Notes under the pieces: model-generated
Seen by the model: only the letters and a program-made list of their open reading frames with translations
The model's database searches: none
What the model was told of the DNA's origin: nothing
Program-made: the position numbers and the translations under genes
Origin: Cunninghamia lanceolata
Taxonomy: Eukaryota > Streptophyta > Pinopsida > Cupressales > Cupressaceae
Direction of reading: 5' to 3'
Assembly: GCA_027924645.1 (NCBI GenBank)
Contig: BSBN01000849.1
Coordinates: 10,620,001-10,684,000 of the forward strand
Length of the DNA: 64,000 nt
Shown: piece after piece, positions 46,326 through 58,342 of the stretch
Layout of the letters: every line of letters begins with the position of its first letter
Numbering within the stretch: position 1 is the first letter of the stretch

Positions 46326-46745
46326 ATGGGATCAAATAAACGTCAACAAAAAAAGAAGAGGAAGGTTATGACACTTTAAGAAATTGAAGCACATCAAGAA
46401 AAAGAGGCAAACTGACAAAGAGATAGGAGAGAGGATTAAAAAAATAAAGAATGATGTAGCATCCATCTTGTTGACTATTGAAGAGGAGAACATTGAAGAT
46501 ATCAATATGGATGAAATGAATGTAGAATATGCAAATGTGGAAGAGGTCAAGAATATGGAAAATGCAAATATAAGAACGAATCCAAGTATGTCTTCAAATC
46601 CCTTGAATGATAATAAGATTAATGATTTAAAACAAGCTAGATATAACATTGTTGAGATAAATTCTTCTACTACAAACAAGACAATAAAAAATGAAAATGA
46701 AAACCCTTGTATGCATGAAAATAATTTTTTTAAAAAAAATTTAAA
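46326..46745 (+). pseudogene. Possible relic N-terminus of a diverged transposase
   Basis: An ATG at 46326 begins a basic segment (MGSNKRQQKKKRKVMTL), then a stop and EIEAHQEKEAN. This resembles the start of the element 1 transposase (basic Lys/Arg block, then EEIEAKNAKKA) in order and spacing. A second frame, 46384-46749, is open for 121 codons and is rich in Asn, Glu and Ile. Its position downstream of the diverged terminus at 38603, once the LINE is removed, fits a transposase start. The similarity is short and could be chance; the 121-codon frame itself has no recognised domain. Confidence 0.3.
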
Positions 46746-46787
46746 GTAATGTTTTGAAGGATCTTCGTGGTAAGATATCTTGGAGAC

Positions 46788-47105
46788 AAATTCGAACCCA
46801 TGCAAATTCGAACCCAAGACCTCAAATTTGAGTGCCTAGAAGTGTGATGGATTGAAGAAGCTACATTGGCACCTAAGGGTAAGTTGTATCTAATGACATC
46901 ACCTAATTGAGTGCCTAGGAGGTACAAAGCTTAACATTGACATGAGGATAAGCGCTTAGTAAAGGAGAGTTTCTCAAACATTTAAACATGTGAATGAAGT
47001 CATAGAAATACATTGAGTCATCTAGGCACCATTTTTCCCTTGTGTACCCTTACATTTGCACCTAAGAAGAAGTTGCTTCAATTCATTGGAGTGTTTAAAT
47101 ATTGA
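46788..47105. repeat. Remnant of the GGCGCC-motif field
   Basis: Decayed motifs GTGCCTAG, GGCACCTAAG, AAGCGCTTAG and TGCACCTAAG recur at spacings like those at 16757-20810. AAATTCGAACCCA occurs twice at 46788-46815, at the point where homology to element 1 begins. It shows that element 2 once included the motif field and lost most of it. Confidence 0.5.
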
Positions 47106-48899
47106 GGATTTCTTAGCAATGCTTTGCAACTTTACACTGCCTCCTTCTGACGATTTTTGAGGCAATAGAAAACCTTTCACCATGGGCAAACACCTCATAG
47201 ATATAAAAAATTGAGAGAGGTTATTGTAGAGACACTCTACATGATCGCATTACCTTAGACAAAATATTTCTAAGTAACACGATTTTCAAGTAACATCTCG
47301 TCAAAGATTGCTGCCTTTTTACACTTTGGACTCTTCAGGGATATCGTCGGTACAATGTAGCTCAAATTGTTTCGACATGTTTGGGTGAAAAATAGGACCA
47401 TGACTAGTGTAAATGTACCCATCCAGATGTGTTGAAATAGTCAGTTTGGTGGCATTAGGAGCAGGATGAAAGTTACACCCCTTTGCAACTTTACATTGTC
47501 TCCTTCTGATAATTTTTGGGGCAGCAGAAAACCTTTCACCACGGGAAAATGTCTCAGAGATATAAAAAACTGAGAGAGGTTATTGTAGAGGCACTCTACA
47601 TGATTGAGCTGCCTTAGAAAGAATGTTTCTAAGTGAAATAATTTTTGAGTAACATCTCGTCAAAGATTGCTGCCTTTTTGCACTTTGGACTCTTCAGGGA
47701 TATCGTCGGTACAATGTAGCTCAGACTGTTTCGACATGTTTGGGTGAAAAACATGACCATACCTAGCATAAATGTACCCATCCAGATGCGTTGGAACAGT
47801 CAGTTTGGTCGCATCAAGAGCAGGACGAAAGTTGCACCCCTTTGCAACTTTACACTTCCTCCTGACGATTTTTGGGGCATCAGAAAACCTTTCACCACGG
47901 GCAAATGCTTTAGAGATATAAAAAACTGAGAGAGGTTATTGTAGAGGCACTCTACATGATCGTGTTTCCTTAGATAGAATGTTTCTAAGTGACACAGTTT
48001 TCGAGTAACATCTCGTCAAAGATTGCTACCTTTTTACACTTTAGACTCTTCAGGGATATCATCGGTACAATGTAGCTCAGACTGTTTCGACATATTTGGG
48101 TGAAAAATAGGACCATGCCTAGTGTAAATGTACCCATCCAGACACGTTAGAATAGTCAGTTTGGTCATATCAAGAGCAGGACGAAAGTTACACCCCTTTG
48201 CAACTTTACACTGCCTCTTTCTGACGATTTTTAGGGCAACAAAAAACCTTTCACCACAGGCAAATGCCTCAGAGATAAAAAATTGAGAGAGATTATTGTA
48301 GAGGAACTCTATGTAATCATGTTTCCTCAGATGAAATGTTTCTAAGTGACACAGTTTTCGAGTAACATCTCGTCAAAGATTGCTACCTTTTTGCACTTTG
48401 GACTCTTCAGGGATATCGTTGGTACAATGTAGCTCGGATTGTTTTGACATGTTTGGGTGAAAAATAGGACCATGCCTAGTGTAAATGTACCCATCCAGAC
48501 GTGTTGGAACAGTCAGTTTGGTCGCATCAGGAGCAGGATGAAAGTTACACCCTTTTGCAACTTTACACTGCCTCCTTCTGACGATTTTTGGGGTAGCAGA
48601 AAACCTTTCACCACGGGCAAATGCCTTAGAGATGTAAAAAACTGAGAGACATTATTGTAGAGGCACTCTACATGATCACGTTGCCTCAGATGGAATGTTT
48701 CTAAGTGACACAGTTTTTGAGTAACATCTCATCAAAGATTGCTATCTTTTTGCACTTTGGACTCTTCAGGGATATCGTCGGTACAATGTAGCTCAGACTG
48801 TTTCGACATGTTTGGGTGAAAAATAGAACAATGCCTAGCCTAAACGTACCCATCTAGATGTGTTAGAACTATCAGTTTGGTTGCATCAGGAGCAGGACA
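47106..48899 (-). repeat. 359 bp tandem satellite, five copies, inverted
   Basis: Units start near 47112, 47473, 47831, 48190 and 48545 with 'cctttgcaactttacac' and are the reverse of the 13910-16756 array. They are more diverged from each other than the left copies. The array joins the transposase 3' flank at 48899 without the insertion seen in element 1. Confidence 0.9.
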
Positions 48900-49047
48900 C
48901 CAAAAATGCATAACATGATGATGTAAAAATGTGTATATGTGTAAAAATGCAGCAGGTAATTAACAAAAGACAAACCTTACAAATTAATGTGCATACTTAC
49001 AACTCAATGTAACATGACTTTACAAAATCAATGTGAATACTTACAAA

Positions 49048-52000
49048 TTAATCCAATGAACCATCCGGGTCTACTCTAGTCTTTATTGTGTCAAGTATTG
49101 CTTCATGGTCAGACTCACGCACCTTCCACAAGATTTTGTTCAAAGGTCTACCCTGATACTTTATCAAATGAACATTGGATGCCACGACAAGGTTCAAGTA
49201 ATGAAGAATCTTCTGATGTGTGTCAAATTCCTGAAACAACCAAACATTAACACTCGTATGTGGGTACCTTCTAAGCCATGTTCCAGTAATAACCACTGAG
49301 CCTATAGGGTATTTGATGTTTTCTCCATCTATAACAGGGGCCTCCAATTTCTTTTTGGCCTCAACACAATGACATAAGTAATAATTTGTTCCCTCTTCAT
49401 TAGCTTCATCTGCAATAACTGCATATACGTGCCCTACATTGATATGTGTAGCAAATTAGATGAAATTAGTCAACATTACAAAAACACTACAAAGTAAGAT
49501 GACATTACCTAGTTGAACTAGATGAAATTAGATGCATATACGTGCCCTATATTACCTAGTTTAACTAAATTTGATATGTGGTCAAAGTCAACTGATGATT
49601 CTATCTGTGTTAGTTCTAGTGCCGTCGGAGGTTGATACGTGCCAAGTGGGCTAAGATAACTTAACTGCCATTCGTCAACCTACTCCTTTGACTCGCACTC
49701 ATCCCAGACTTGAATTGTACAGGAAGAACAAAAGCATGACATCTTTCGTGTATGGATACTCCATGAACCTGCAATTGAGCTTCTAAAAGAGTGCATCTAA
49801 TTTGATCATGTCAGTGTATAACAGTCCTCATATGGTGCAATGTTAGTATCATTTATCAACCAAAAAAATCTATGAACTGAAGACTTACCTTCATTACCTG
49901 GACCCATGGAAGCATTACACCACTCGACAATCAATTTTGCATCTATCAACTTTGTATTGTCTTTATACTTTAACTCTTCTCGTGCTATGGCTCTTTTGAT
50001 ACATGCTCCTGCACCATCATGCCCCCCCTTTCCATGCCCGGCCTCACAAAAGTTCCACATATGCTGAATACCTATAAAATTATGCCTCCTACTCAGCTAA
50101 TAGAAATTCTGAGTTCTTGAATTGTGACACACAGTTATCCGACCATATGATATCCTGACTAAAGGATATGCCCCTTCAAGCGAAATCATTGTAGAACACC
50201 TGAAAGCAACCTTGCACGAACTTCGTAGAATGCATGTGATCAACACTAATATTGAAATTATACTCCCTTATGATCTTTCTATCATCCTCTGTACTATCAT
50301 TTGCATTAATGAATGCGATGTGCACAAATATAGAAACCTGTGTGGAGTTGTAATATTATGATTGCACCTCACGCTGTGGCTGTAGACTGTAGTTCTCTGC
50401 AAAGTTGATGACTAAAACAATGCTACCAACTAGAAATGTGTCCTTGCATAACTTGAATTGCAAGTCCAACCACCGAGCTCTATGGGCATGTCTTGCATAC
50501 TCATACACTATGTTGTCATGAAATATAGGCATAAACTGATACACTGGAATCTTTTCAATAACCAATTCACACCTCTTTGCTTCTTTACCATCTTTTGTAT
50601 TGTATGCCACTATTCTATACTTGCTAAACTCTACTAGTTCATTTCCAACCACATGTGTTCTTTCCATATGTTCACATATTGGCAAATGTTGCAAGCCACC
50701 GCAACGATGACATGTGCCATCCAAGCATGATTTCTTGTAGAATATTTGACCTTCCTCTCTTTCACATAAAATTCTTGATATGAAGTCTCTTGAAGATGTT
50801 GGTGGGGCACATATGGCACAACCCTGCAAAACATTGTTAGTATGCATATCTAAACATATAGACCTATAAGCATCAAAATGGTTAGAAAATTCAATATGTA
50901 ATCTACAACAACAAGTAGTGCATGTGTGATTTATCTTGACATAGAAAGGTTTTAGCATTTCAAAATATCTTTGACAAATTTTAATTTGAGGATACTTCTC
51001 TAGATATTTACCATAAAACTATGTTTGAGTCTCATCCAAAAAATGCTTTAGATGTGGCTCACAGTTCTGACTACCGATTCTCTTTCTTACCACATCCTTT
51101 TGATTCAGAGATACCCTTGTGTAATTCTTCCAAAAGTCTTCAATTAGTGATCTCAATGCTTCAACAATTGGTTTATCTTTTCGTGGTAGTCTCCTCGAGA
51201 ACGCCCATAATTCATTGGCATTAGTTTCCTCAATTCTTTGGTGTCTTCCAACGGCTCTTGATAAAGTTTTCCTATTAATTCTCAATTCTTGACTCGTCTT
51301 TCTAATGAGATGAGCTTTCCTAGTTTGACTACTTACTATAGTCGATGTAATCACACGCCGTGTTGCATTACTATCTTTTGTGTGTGAGGTGTTACCCACA
51401 CTCTTATATACACTCATTAGATTCTTGACAATAGATTTTTCACTTGAAGCCTCTTATGTTCTCAACCCAAGAATCTTCATGATGGACCTATACTTTATAT
51501 TTTGCATCATTTCAATAAATAGTTGACATCTTGCCGTTTCATTTAACTTTTCAAAGAACAATCTCCAAATCTTATGAGCATATCTTCTACAAGTGCGTTT
51601 TGGAATCTTACCTTCCATTGGCTACAAAATATTCTCATCAATTTCAATCAAATACTTTGGCTTTCTATGCAAAATTCTAGGTGGTGTTAAGTTAGGTAAA
51701 TTCATCTCAACATTAGGAGTTTCATCAATATTTAAATGAGATGGGCTAGATGGCATACCTTCAATCGAAGATGGAATAGATGACATACCTTGAGGTTGAG
51801 GTGGGAATGATGGCGTACCTCCTTCATCACATGTGAGTGATGATGTACTCTCAACTTGAGATGTGGTAGATGGTGTCCCTACATGTTGACTTGCAGTAGA
51901 GGACGTGTCTCCAACTATGGTATTCAAATCTCTCGTAGCACAAAGTTTTTGCATTCGTTCTCTTTGTGCCGCCAATACCATATCTCTTTGTGATGGTTGT

Positions 52001-52143
52001 GGTTCCACTTCAATTGGTATGTCTTCATTAATCATGTCTAATTTCCTCTTCTCACAAAGTTCCCTCATAGACACTGCTTTCTTTGCATTCTTAGCTTCTA
52101 TCTCTTCCTGTGTTGGTTTAATTCTTGATCGTTTCCTTGGCAC
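49048..52143 (-). pseudogene. DDE-like transposase, two exons, copy B (several nonsense codons)
   Basis: The inverted partner of copy A, with exons about 52143-49556 and 49433-49048 and the same GT-AG intron. It begins MPRKRSRIKPTQEEIEAKNA, so it keeps the start region lost in copy A, and it keeps Gln after NCVS where copy A has TAA. It is broken instead at 51622 (CAG to TAG), about 51455 (TCA to TAA), 51019 (CAG to TAG), 50356 (CAA to TAA) and 49806 (GGA to TGA). Exon 1 is two bases shorter than in copy A, so at least one frameshift exists. The Cys-rich block, the FAENYS motif and the GHGKGGHDGAGACIKR motif remain readable. Confidence 0.82.
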
Positions 52144-52920
52144 GATGGAGAATTTGTCTGTAGCATGATAAAGAGACCAATATTACTTCCTAAGAAATGA
52201 ATACAAGATAATAGTGGGATTTTATTTTTATTATGTTCTAAGGATTTATTCTTGTATAGTTTGACATCATGGTATGTTAAGGTCTGTTTATTACACATAA
52301 TTATTAAAGAGCCCAAGTGTAGAAAATATACATGACATCATGTGAGATTGTAGGCTTCTTTCTTGATTGCGAATGTGTCTATTTTAAACATGTATGATAA
52401 AGTAATTCAATCCGAATTAAAGAAAATGTAAATAACATGCATGTAAAGACTTAACATACCTAAAAAATGAAGATTCGAATGGAGAGAGTACCCAATTATG
52501 TAGTGTTTTTTCTTCTTGCATCAAACTCCTCAACAATTTGAGTTTTTCACCACTTGCTTCCTTTTCAATGTTAAATTGAATAACACTCAAATATAATTAC
52601 TAACAACAATACTATTAACCAATCTATAATGTTAAATTCCTAAAATTGAATCACAATTAACATTGCAACACTACAAAAATTGAAACTTGAATAGATATAT
52701 ATCAAACTTGGTGTGAAAACTATGTTATTTCCGCCTTCTCAAGTTGGCAAAGCAGAAAAGGTAGTGGAAAGATCATGTAAAGGTGGTACAATGTGTCAAA
52801 TGTGCATGTGAACTTCCCAACAACATGAAAGCACTTATTTTTTGTTGGAGCACGCACAAAATTAGTATGAAAATAGAGCATGTGGGCCTGGATCATGGGG
52901 GTCAACACTTTTTTACCATT
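52144..52920 (-). promoter_or_regulatory. Upstream region of transposase copy B
   Basis: Matches 9638-10377 in inverted orientation, including the donor-like TTTTTTAG|GTATGT near 52472. It holds no gene of its own. Conservation between copies is the only sign of function. Confidence 0.4.
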
Positions 52921-52980
52921 TCTATAGCAGGACAAAATGCGAGCGCGTTATAATGCGCTTGCGTTTTGTCCTGCTATAGA
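52921..52980. promoter_or_regulatory. 60 bp near-perfect palindrome upstream of copy B
   Basis: Arms TCTATAGCAGGACAAAA plus the CG-rich core, centred on TTATAA at 52948-52953. Only three arm mismatches occur, all C/T or G/A. It is the counterpart of the compound palindrome at 9574-9637 and lies at the junction of transposase leader and outer sequence. Confidence 0.8.
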
Positions 52981-52984
52981 TTGA

Positions 52985-53510
52985 TCACATCCTGTGCATT
53001 ATCTTCTTTGGTGATCCATTTCTCTTTCCAAATCTTCCCCTTCAGACTTGAATGACCACAAGGTTTTTGAGGGAGAACTTTTCCCGTTTCCTACAAGAGC
53101 TTGCCAGATGCTCTGCCATATGATAGGCATAACAATGAAGCGGCAAGCCCTCATAATCAAGTTCTTGATAGAAAATGCCCATCGAGGAAGAAAGACAGAT
53201 CTTCTTTGGAAGCAGAAGTTCTAGTTTGTGACAAATCCTTATCCAAGCATAAATAGCAGGAGTTCTGTCAAGCGATTGCCAATCCACTTCCACAAAGTCT
53301 CCTGAAGACTTCCTGATTGATTTGAAAACATCCACACCCCAAAATTGGAGAGGCAATCAATATAATCGAACCCATAAATCTGCATTTGACGACAGAAACT
53401 CTCTTCAGGCTAGATTAAGAGTCCAACATTTTAGCTCAAGTCTAAACCCATCAACATCTAAATAACTTGAATACAAAATCTCTGTTTGTCTATCTTTAGA
53501 ACTCAACCCT
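52985..53510 (-). pseudogene. LINE ORF1 fragment inserted beside the palindrome
   Basis: A 104-codon frame (53356-53042) contains AIYAWIRICHKLELLLPK and LDYEGLPLHCYAYHMAEHLASSC. This is the DUF4283/zinc-knuckle part of a plant L1 ORF1, with one Cys of the knuckle changed to Tyr. It is related to but clearly different from the ORF1 at 40318. No reverse transcriptase, tail or target duplication is visible. It is absent from element 1 at the equivalent place (9573). Confidence 0.7.
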
Positions 53511-53511
53511 C

Positions 53512-56500
53512 AACGTCAAACCCTAATCCCTCAACCCTATCCCTAAAACCTAAACCCTAAAGCCTCAACCCTCAACCCTCAACGTCAAATGCTAATCGCT
53601 CGACCCTTCACTCTAATTCATCAACCCTAAACCCTATCCCTAAACCATCAACACTATACCTTAAACCCTAATCCCTCAAACCTCAACCCTAAACCTTATC
53701 CCTAAACCCTAATCCCTCAACCCTCAACCCTAATCCGTCATCCCTCAACTCTAATTCCTCATCCCTAAACCCTAAATGCTATCCCTATTCCTAAACCCTC
53801 AACAAACTCGATACTATACCTTAAACCCTAATCCCTTATCCCTAAACCCTCCAACCCTATCCCTAATCCTTATACCCTCCACACTCTACTTTAACCCTAA
53901 TCCCTCAACCCTATCCCTAAACCCTTGACCCTCGAACCTCAACCCTCAACCATCAATGTCAAACCCTAATGCCTCAACCCTTAACTTTGATCCCTCGACC
54001 CTCAACCCTATCCCTAAACCCTAAACCCTAAAGCCTTAACCCTCAACCCTCAACATCAAATCCTAATCCCTTGACCCTTCACTCTAATCCCTCAACCCTA
54101 AACCCTATCCCTAAACCCTTAACACTATACCTTAAACCCTAATCCCTCAACCCTCAACCCTAAACCTTATCCCTAAACCCTAATCCCTCAACCCTCAACC
54201 CTAATCTGTCATCCCTCAACTCTAATCCCTCATCCCTAAACCCTAAATGCTATCCCTATTCCTAAACCCTCAACAAACTAGATACTATACCTTAAACCCT
54301 AATCCCTTATCCCTAAACCCTCCAACCCTATCCCTAATCCTTATACCCTCCACACTCTACTTTAACCCTAATCCCTCAACCCTCAACCCTATCCCTAAAC
54401 CCTTGACCCTCGAACCTCAACCCTCAACCCTCAATGTCAAACCCTAATCCCTCAACCCTTAACACTGATCCCTCGACCCTCAACCCTATCCCTAAACCCT
54501 AAACCCTAAAGCCTCAACCCTCAACCCTCAACGTCAAATCCTAATCCATTGACCCTTCACTCTAATCCCTCAACCCTAAACCCTATCCCTAAACCCTCAA
54601 CACTATACCTTAAACCCTAATCCCTCAAGCCTCAACCCTAAACCTTATCCCTAAACCCTAATCCCTCAACCCTCAACCCTAATCTGTCATCCTTCAACTC
54701 TAATCCCTCATCCCTAAACTCTAAATGCTATCCCTATTCCTAAACCCTCAACAGACTTGATATTATACCTTAAACCCTAATCCCTTATCCCTAAACCCTC
54801 CAACCCTATCCCTAATCCTTATACCCTCCACACTCTACTTTAACCCTAATCTCTAGACCCTCAACCCTATCCCTAAACCCTTGACCCTCGAACCTCAACC
54901 CTCAATGTCAAACCCTAATCCCTTAACCCTTAACTCTGATCCCTCGACCCTCAACCCTATCCCTAAAACCTAAACCCTAAAGCCTCAACCCTCAACGTCA
55001 AATCCTAATCCCTTAACTCTTCACTCTAATCCCTCAACCCTAAATCCTATCCCTAAACCCTCAACACTATACCTTAAACCCTAATCCCTCAACCCTCAAC
55101 CCTAAACCTTATCCCTAAACCCTAATCCCTAATCCCTCAACCCTAATCTGTCATCCCTTAACTCTAATCCCTCATCCCTAAACCCTAAACGCTATCCCTA
55201 TTCCTAGACCCTCAACGGGCTCGATACTCTACCTTAAACCCTAATCCCTTATCCCTAAATGCTCCAATCCTATCCCTAATCCTTATACCCTCGACACTCT
55301 ACTTTAACCCTAATCCCTTGACCCTCAACCCTATCCCTAAACCCTTGACCCTCGAACCTCAACCCTCAACCCTCAATGTCAAACCCTAATCCCTCAACCC
55401 TTAACTCTGATCCCTTGACCCTCAACCCTATCCCTAAACCCTAAACCCTAAAGCCTCAACCCTCAACCCTCAACGTCAAATCCTAATCCCTTGACCCTTC
55501 ACTCTAATCCCTCAACCCTAAACCCTATCCCTGAACCCTCAACACTATACCTTAAACCCTAATCCCTCAACCCTTAACCCTAAACCTTATCCCTAAACCC
55601 TAATCCCTCAACCCTTAACCCTAATCCGTCATCCCTCAACTCTAATCCCTCATCCCTAAACCCTAAATGCTATACCTATTCCTAAACCCTCGACAGACTC
55701 GATACTATACCTTAAACCCTAATCCCTTATCCCTAAACCCTCCAACCCTATCCCTAATCCTTATACCCTCCACACTCTACTTTAACCCTAATCCCTAATC
55801 CCTCAACCCTATCCCTAAACCCTTGACCCTCGAACCTCAACCCTCAACCCTATCCCTAAACCCTTGACCCTTGAACCTCAACCCTCAACCCTCAATGTCA
55901 AACCCTAATCCCTCAACCCTTAACTCTGATCCCTCGACCCTCAACCCTATCCCTAAACCCTAAACCCTAAAGTGTTAACCCTCAACGTCAAATCCTAATC
56001 CCTCAACCCTAAACCCTCAACACTATACCTTAAACCCTAATCCCTCAACCCTCAACCCTAAACCTTATCCCTAAACCCTAATCCCTCAACCCTCAACCCT
56101 AATCCGTCATCCCTCAACTCTAATCCCTCATCCCTAAACCCTAACTGCTATCCCTATTCCTAGACCCTCAACGGGCTCGATACTATACCTTAAACCCTAA
56201 TCCCTTATACCTAAACCCTCCAACTCTATCCCTACTCCTTATACCCTTGACACTCTACTTTAACCCTAATCCCTCGACCCTCAACCCTATCCCTAAACCC
56301 TTGACCCTCAAACCTCAACACTAATTCATCAACCCTAAACCATAATCCCTCAAACCTAAACCCTATTCCTAAACCATCAACCCTCAACACTATACCTTAA
56401 ACCCTAATCCTTATCCGTCACCCCTTAACCCTTAAAACTTAAACCCTATCCCTACACCCTCAACACTTGACACTATATCTTAAGCCTTAAACCCTCATCC

Positions 56501-57330
56501 CTAAAGCCTCAACCCTCAATCCTTAAACCTTCAACCCTAAACCCTATCCCTAATCCCTCTACCCTTGACACTCTAACCCTAACCTCAACATTAAATGCTA
56601 ATCCGTCAACCCTAAACCCTAATCCGTCAACCGTAAACCCTTTCCCTAAACCCCCAACCCTCAACACTATACGTTAAACCCTAATCCATCAACCCTAAAA
56701 CCTAATCCCTCAACCCTCAATCCTAAACACTATCAATAAACCCTCAACCCTCGACACTATACCTTAAAGTCTAATCCCTCAACCCTCAACCCTAATCCCT
56801 CAACCCTCGACCCTAATCCCTCATCCCTAAACCCTAAACGCTATCCCTATTCCTAAACCCTCAACCCTCGACACTATACCTTAAACCCTAATCCCTTATC
56901 CCTAAACCCTAAACCCTATCCCTCAACCCTTAACCCTTAAAACTTAAACCGTAAAACCTATCCATAAACCCTCGACGCTCAACACTATATTTTAAACCCC
57001 AATCCCTTAACCCTCAGCCCTAAAGCCTCAACCCTCAATCGTTAAACCTTCAACCCTAAACCCTATCCCTAATCCCTCTACCCTCAACACTCTACTTTAA
57101 CCCTAATCCCTTGACCATCAACCCTATACCTAAACCCTCAACCCTCAACTCTCAACATTAAACCCTAATCTGTCAACCCTAAACCCTAATCTGTTAACCC
57201 TAAACCTTAGTCCCTCAACCCTAAACCCTATCCCTAAACCCTCAACCCTCAACACTATACCTTAAACTATTATCTCTCAACCCTAAACCCTAATCCCTCA
57301 ACCCTCAACCCTAAACCCTATCCCTAAACC
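53512..57330 (-). repeat. Degenerate telomere-like satellite, right array (CCCTAAA on +)
   Basis: Same variant phrases as the left array but inverted. A higher-order unit is marked by 'aaatgctatcc' or close variants at 53774, 54245, 54723, 55187, 55665 and 56143, giving spacings of 471, 478, 464, 478 and 478 bp. From about 56300 outward it becomes irregular, as the left array does near its outer end. Frames inside it are repeats of Leu/Pro/Asn/Ser phrases and are not genes. Confidence 0.9.
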
Positions 57331-57719
57331 CAACAAAACTGCTTTGCCTTATGTTAGGTTGTTAAACCCATCATTTTTGACACTCTTCTGTTAAAGATAT
57401 TTGAGTTGCAAGAATATGTCAGAAAAATGGCTATGAACTTTTTTAATGTTAGTAATGTTATATGGCATATTTTTCTGGCCCATCTAGGGTTCATTATGCC
57501 AATAGGTGTACACACTATGAGAAAAGCTTTGCATATGGTACATCCACAGTGAGTAATTAACAATTGAAATCAGAAGGATGATCATTATGAGAAAAGATTT
57601 GCATTGGGGTAAATCTATGTTTCTTGCTATCCACCCTGCACGTAGGGGAGGTATATTGTTATGAAACAAGCAAATAATCTCCCATTGTTTGCTGGCTCTA
57701 TCCACAAGAACTACTAAAC
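57331..57719. other. 390 bp insert in the right telomere-like array
   Basis: Unrelated sequence interrupts the array. It has an internal near-duplicate, ATGAGAAAAGCTTTGCAT at about 57518 and ATGAGAAAAGATTTGCAT at about 57587. It is not the same as the 7523-8797 insert, and no target duplication is visible. Confidence 0.45.
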
Positions 57720-57962
57720 TATACCTTAAACCCTAATCCCTCAACCCTAAACTTTCAACCCTAAACCCTATCCCTAATCCCTCTACCCTCAAAACTCTAC
57801 CTTAACCCTAATCCCTTGACCCTTAACCCTAAATGCTATCCCTAAAGCCTCAACCCTAAACCCTAATCCCTCAAGGTCCTAAACTCTAATCCCTTATCCC
57901 TAAACTCTAAATCCTATCCCTAAACGCTCAACCCTCAAACTTAAACCTTAATCACTCAATCC
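57720..57962 (-). repeat. Telomere-like satellite, outer continuation
   Basis: CCCTAAA/CCCTCAA variants resume after the insert and fade near 57962. Confidence 0.8.
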
Positions 57963-58022
57963 TTATCCACCCCTCTCCTCCCCTATATGGCTCACTCCCA
58001 TCTCTACCCTCCTCTTCCCTCG

Positions 58023-58190
58023 ACACTATACATACATACATATAGGCATACATAGATACATAGATACATATTGGCATACATAGATACATACATACATATA
58101 GGCATACATAGATACATAGATACATACATACATATAGGCGTACATAGATACATACATACATACATATAGGCATAGATACATACATACATG
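58023..58190. repeat. CATA/GATA microsatellite with a CATATAGGCATACATAGATA unit
   Basis: ACATACATA, ACATAGATACATA and ATAGGCATACATAG alternate over about 165 bp. Long frames on the minus strand (Tyr/Val/Cys/Met repeats) are products of the repeat. The TATAGGCATACA core also occurs in the 3' UTR-like region of the accessory gene at 21420-21515. Confidence 0.85.
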
Positions 58191-58226
58191 ATTAATAGCC
58201 TTGAACATAAAAAATTTAAGGGGAAC

Positions 58227-58260
58227 ATAACGCGAGCGCGTTATAACATGCTCGCGCTAT
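58227..58260. promoter_or_regulatory. CG-rich palindrome in the right arm
   Basis: ATAACGCGAGCGCGTTATAA opens the dyad, centred on TTATAA at 58241-58246. It is the counterpart of 2838-2877. Confidence 0.7.
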
Positions 58261-58310
58261 TTCAAACATGGCAAACAACACAAACTTTTGTGGAAAAGGA
58301 AAAATGCAAA

Positions 58311-58342
58311 GCAAAATATAACGCGAGCGCGTTATGTTTTGC
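58311..58342. promoter_or_regulatory. Half-length CG-rich palindrome in the right arm
   Basis: GCAAAATATAACGCGAGCGC begins a 32 bp imperfect dyad that contains only one half of the long palindrome. It is at the place of 2751-2798, where the left arm has the full 48 bp form, so a deletion by hairpin loss is likely. Confidence 0.65.

Noticed and set aside
46332..46817. 161-codon minus-strand Phe/Leu/Ser-rich frame
   Set aside because: Antisense shadow of a Lys/Asn/Glu-rich plus-strand stretch.
57952..58228. Tyr/Met/Cys/Val repeat proteins on the minus strand
   Set aside because: Translations of the CATA/GATA microsatellite.
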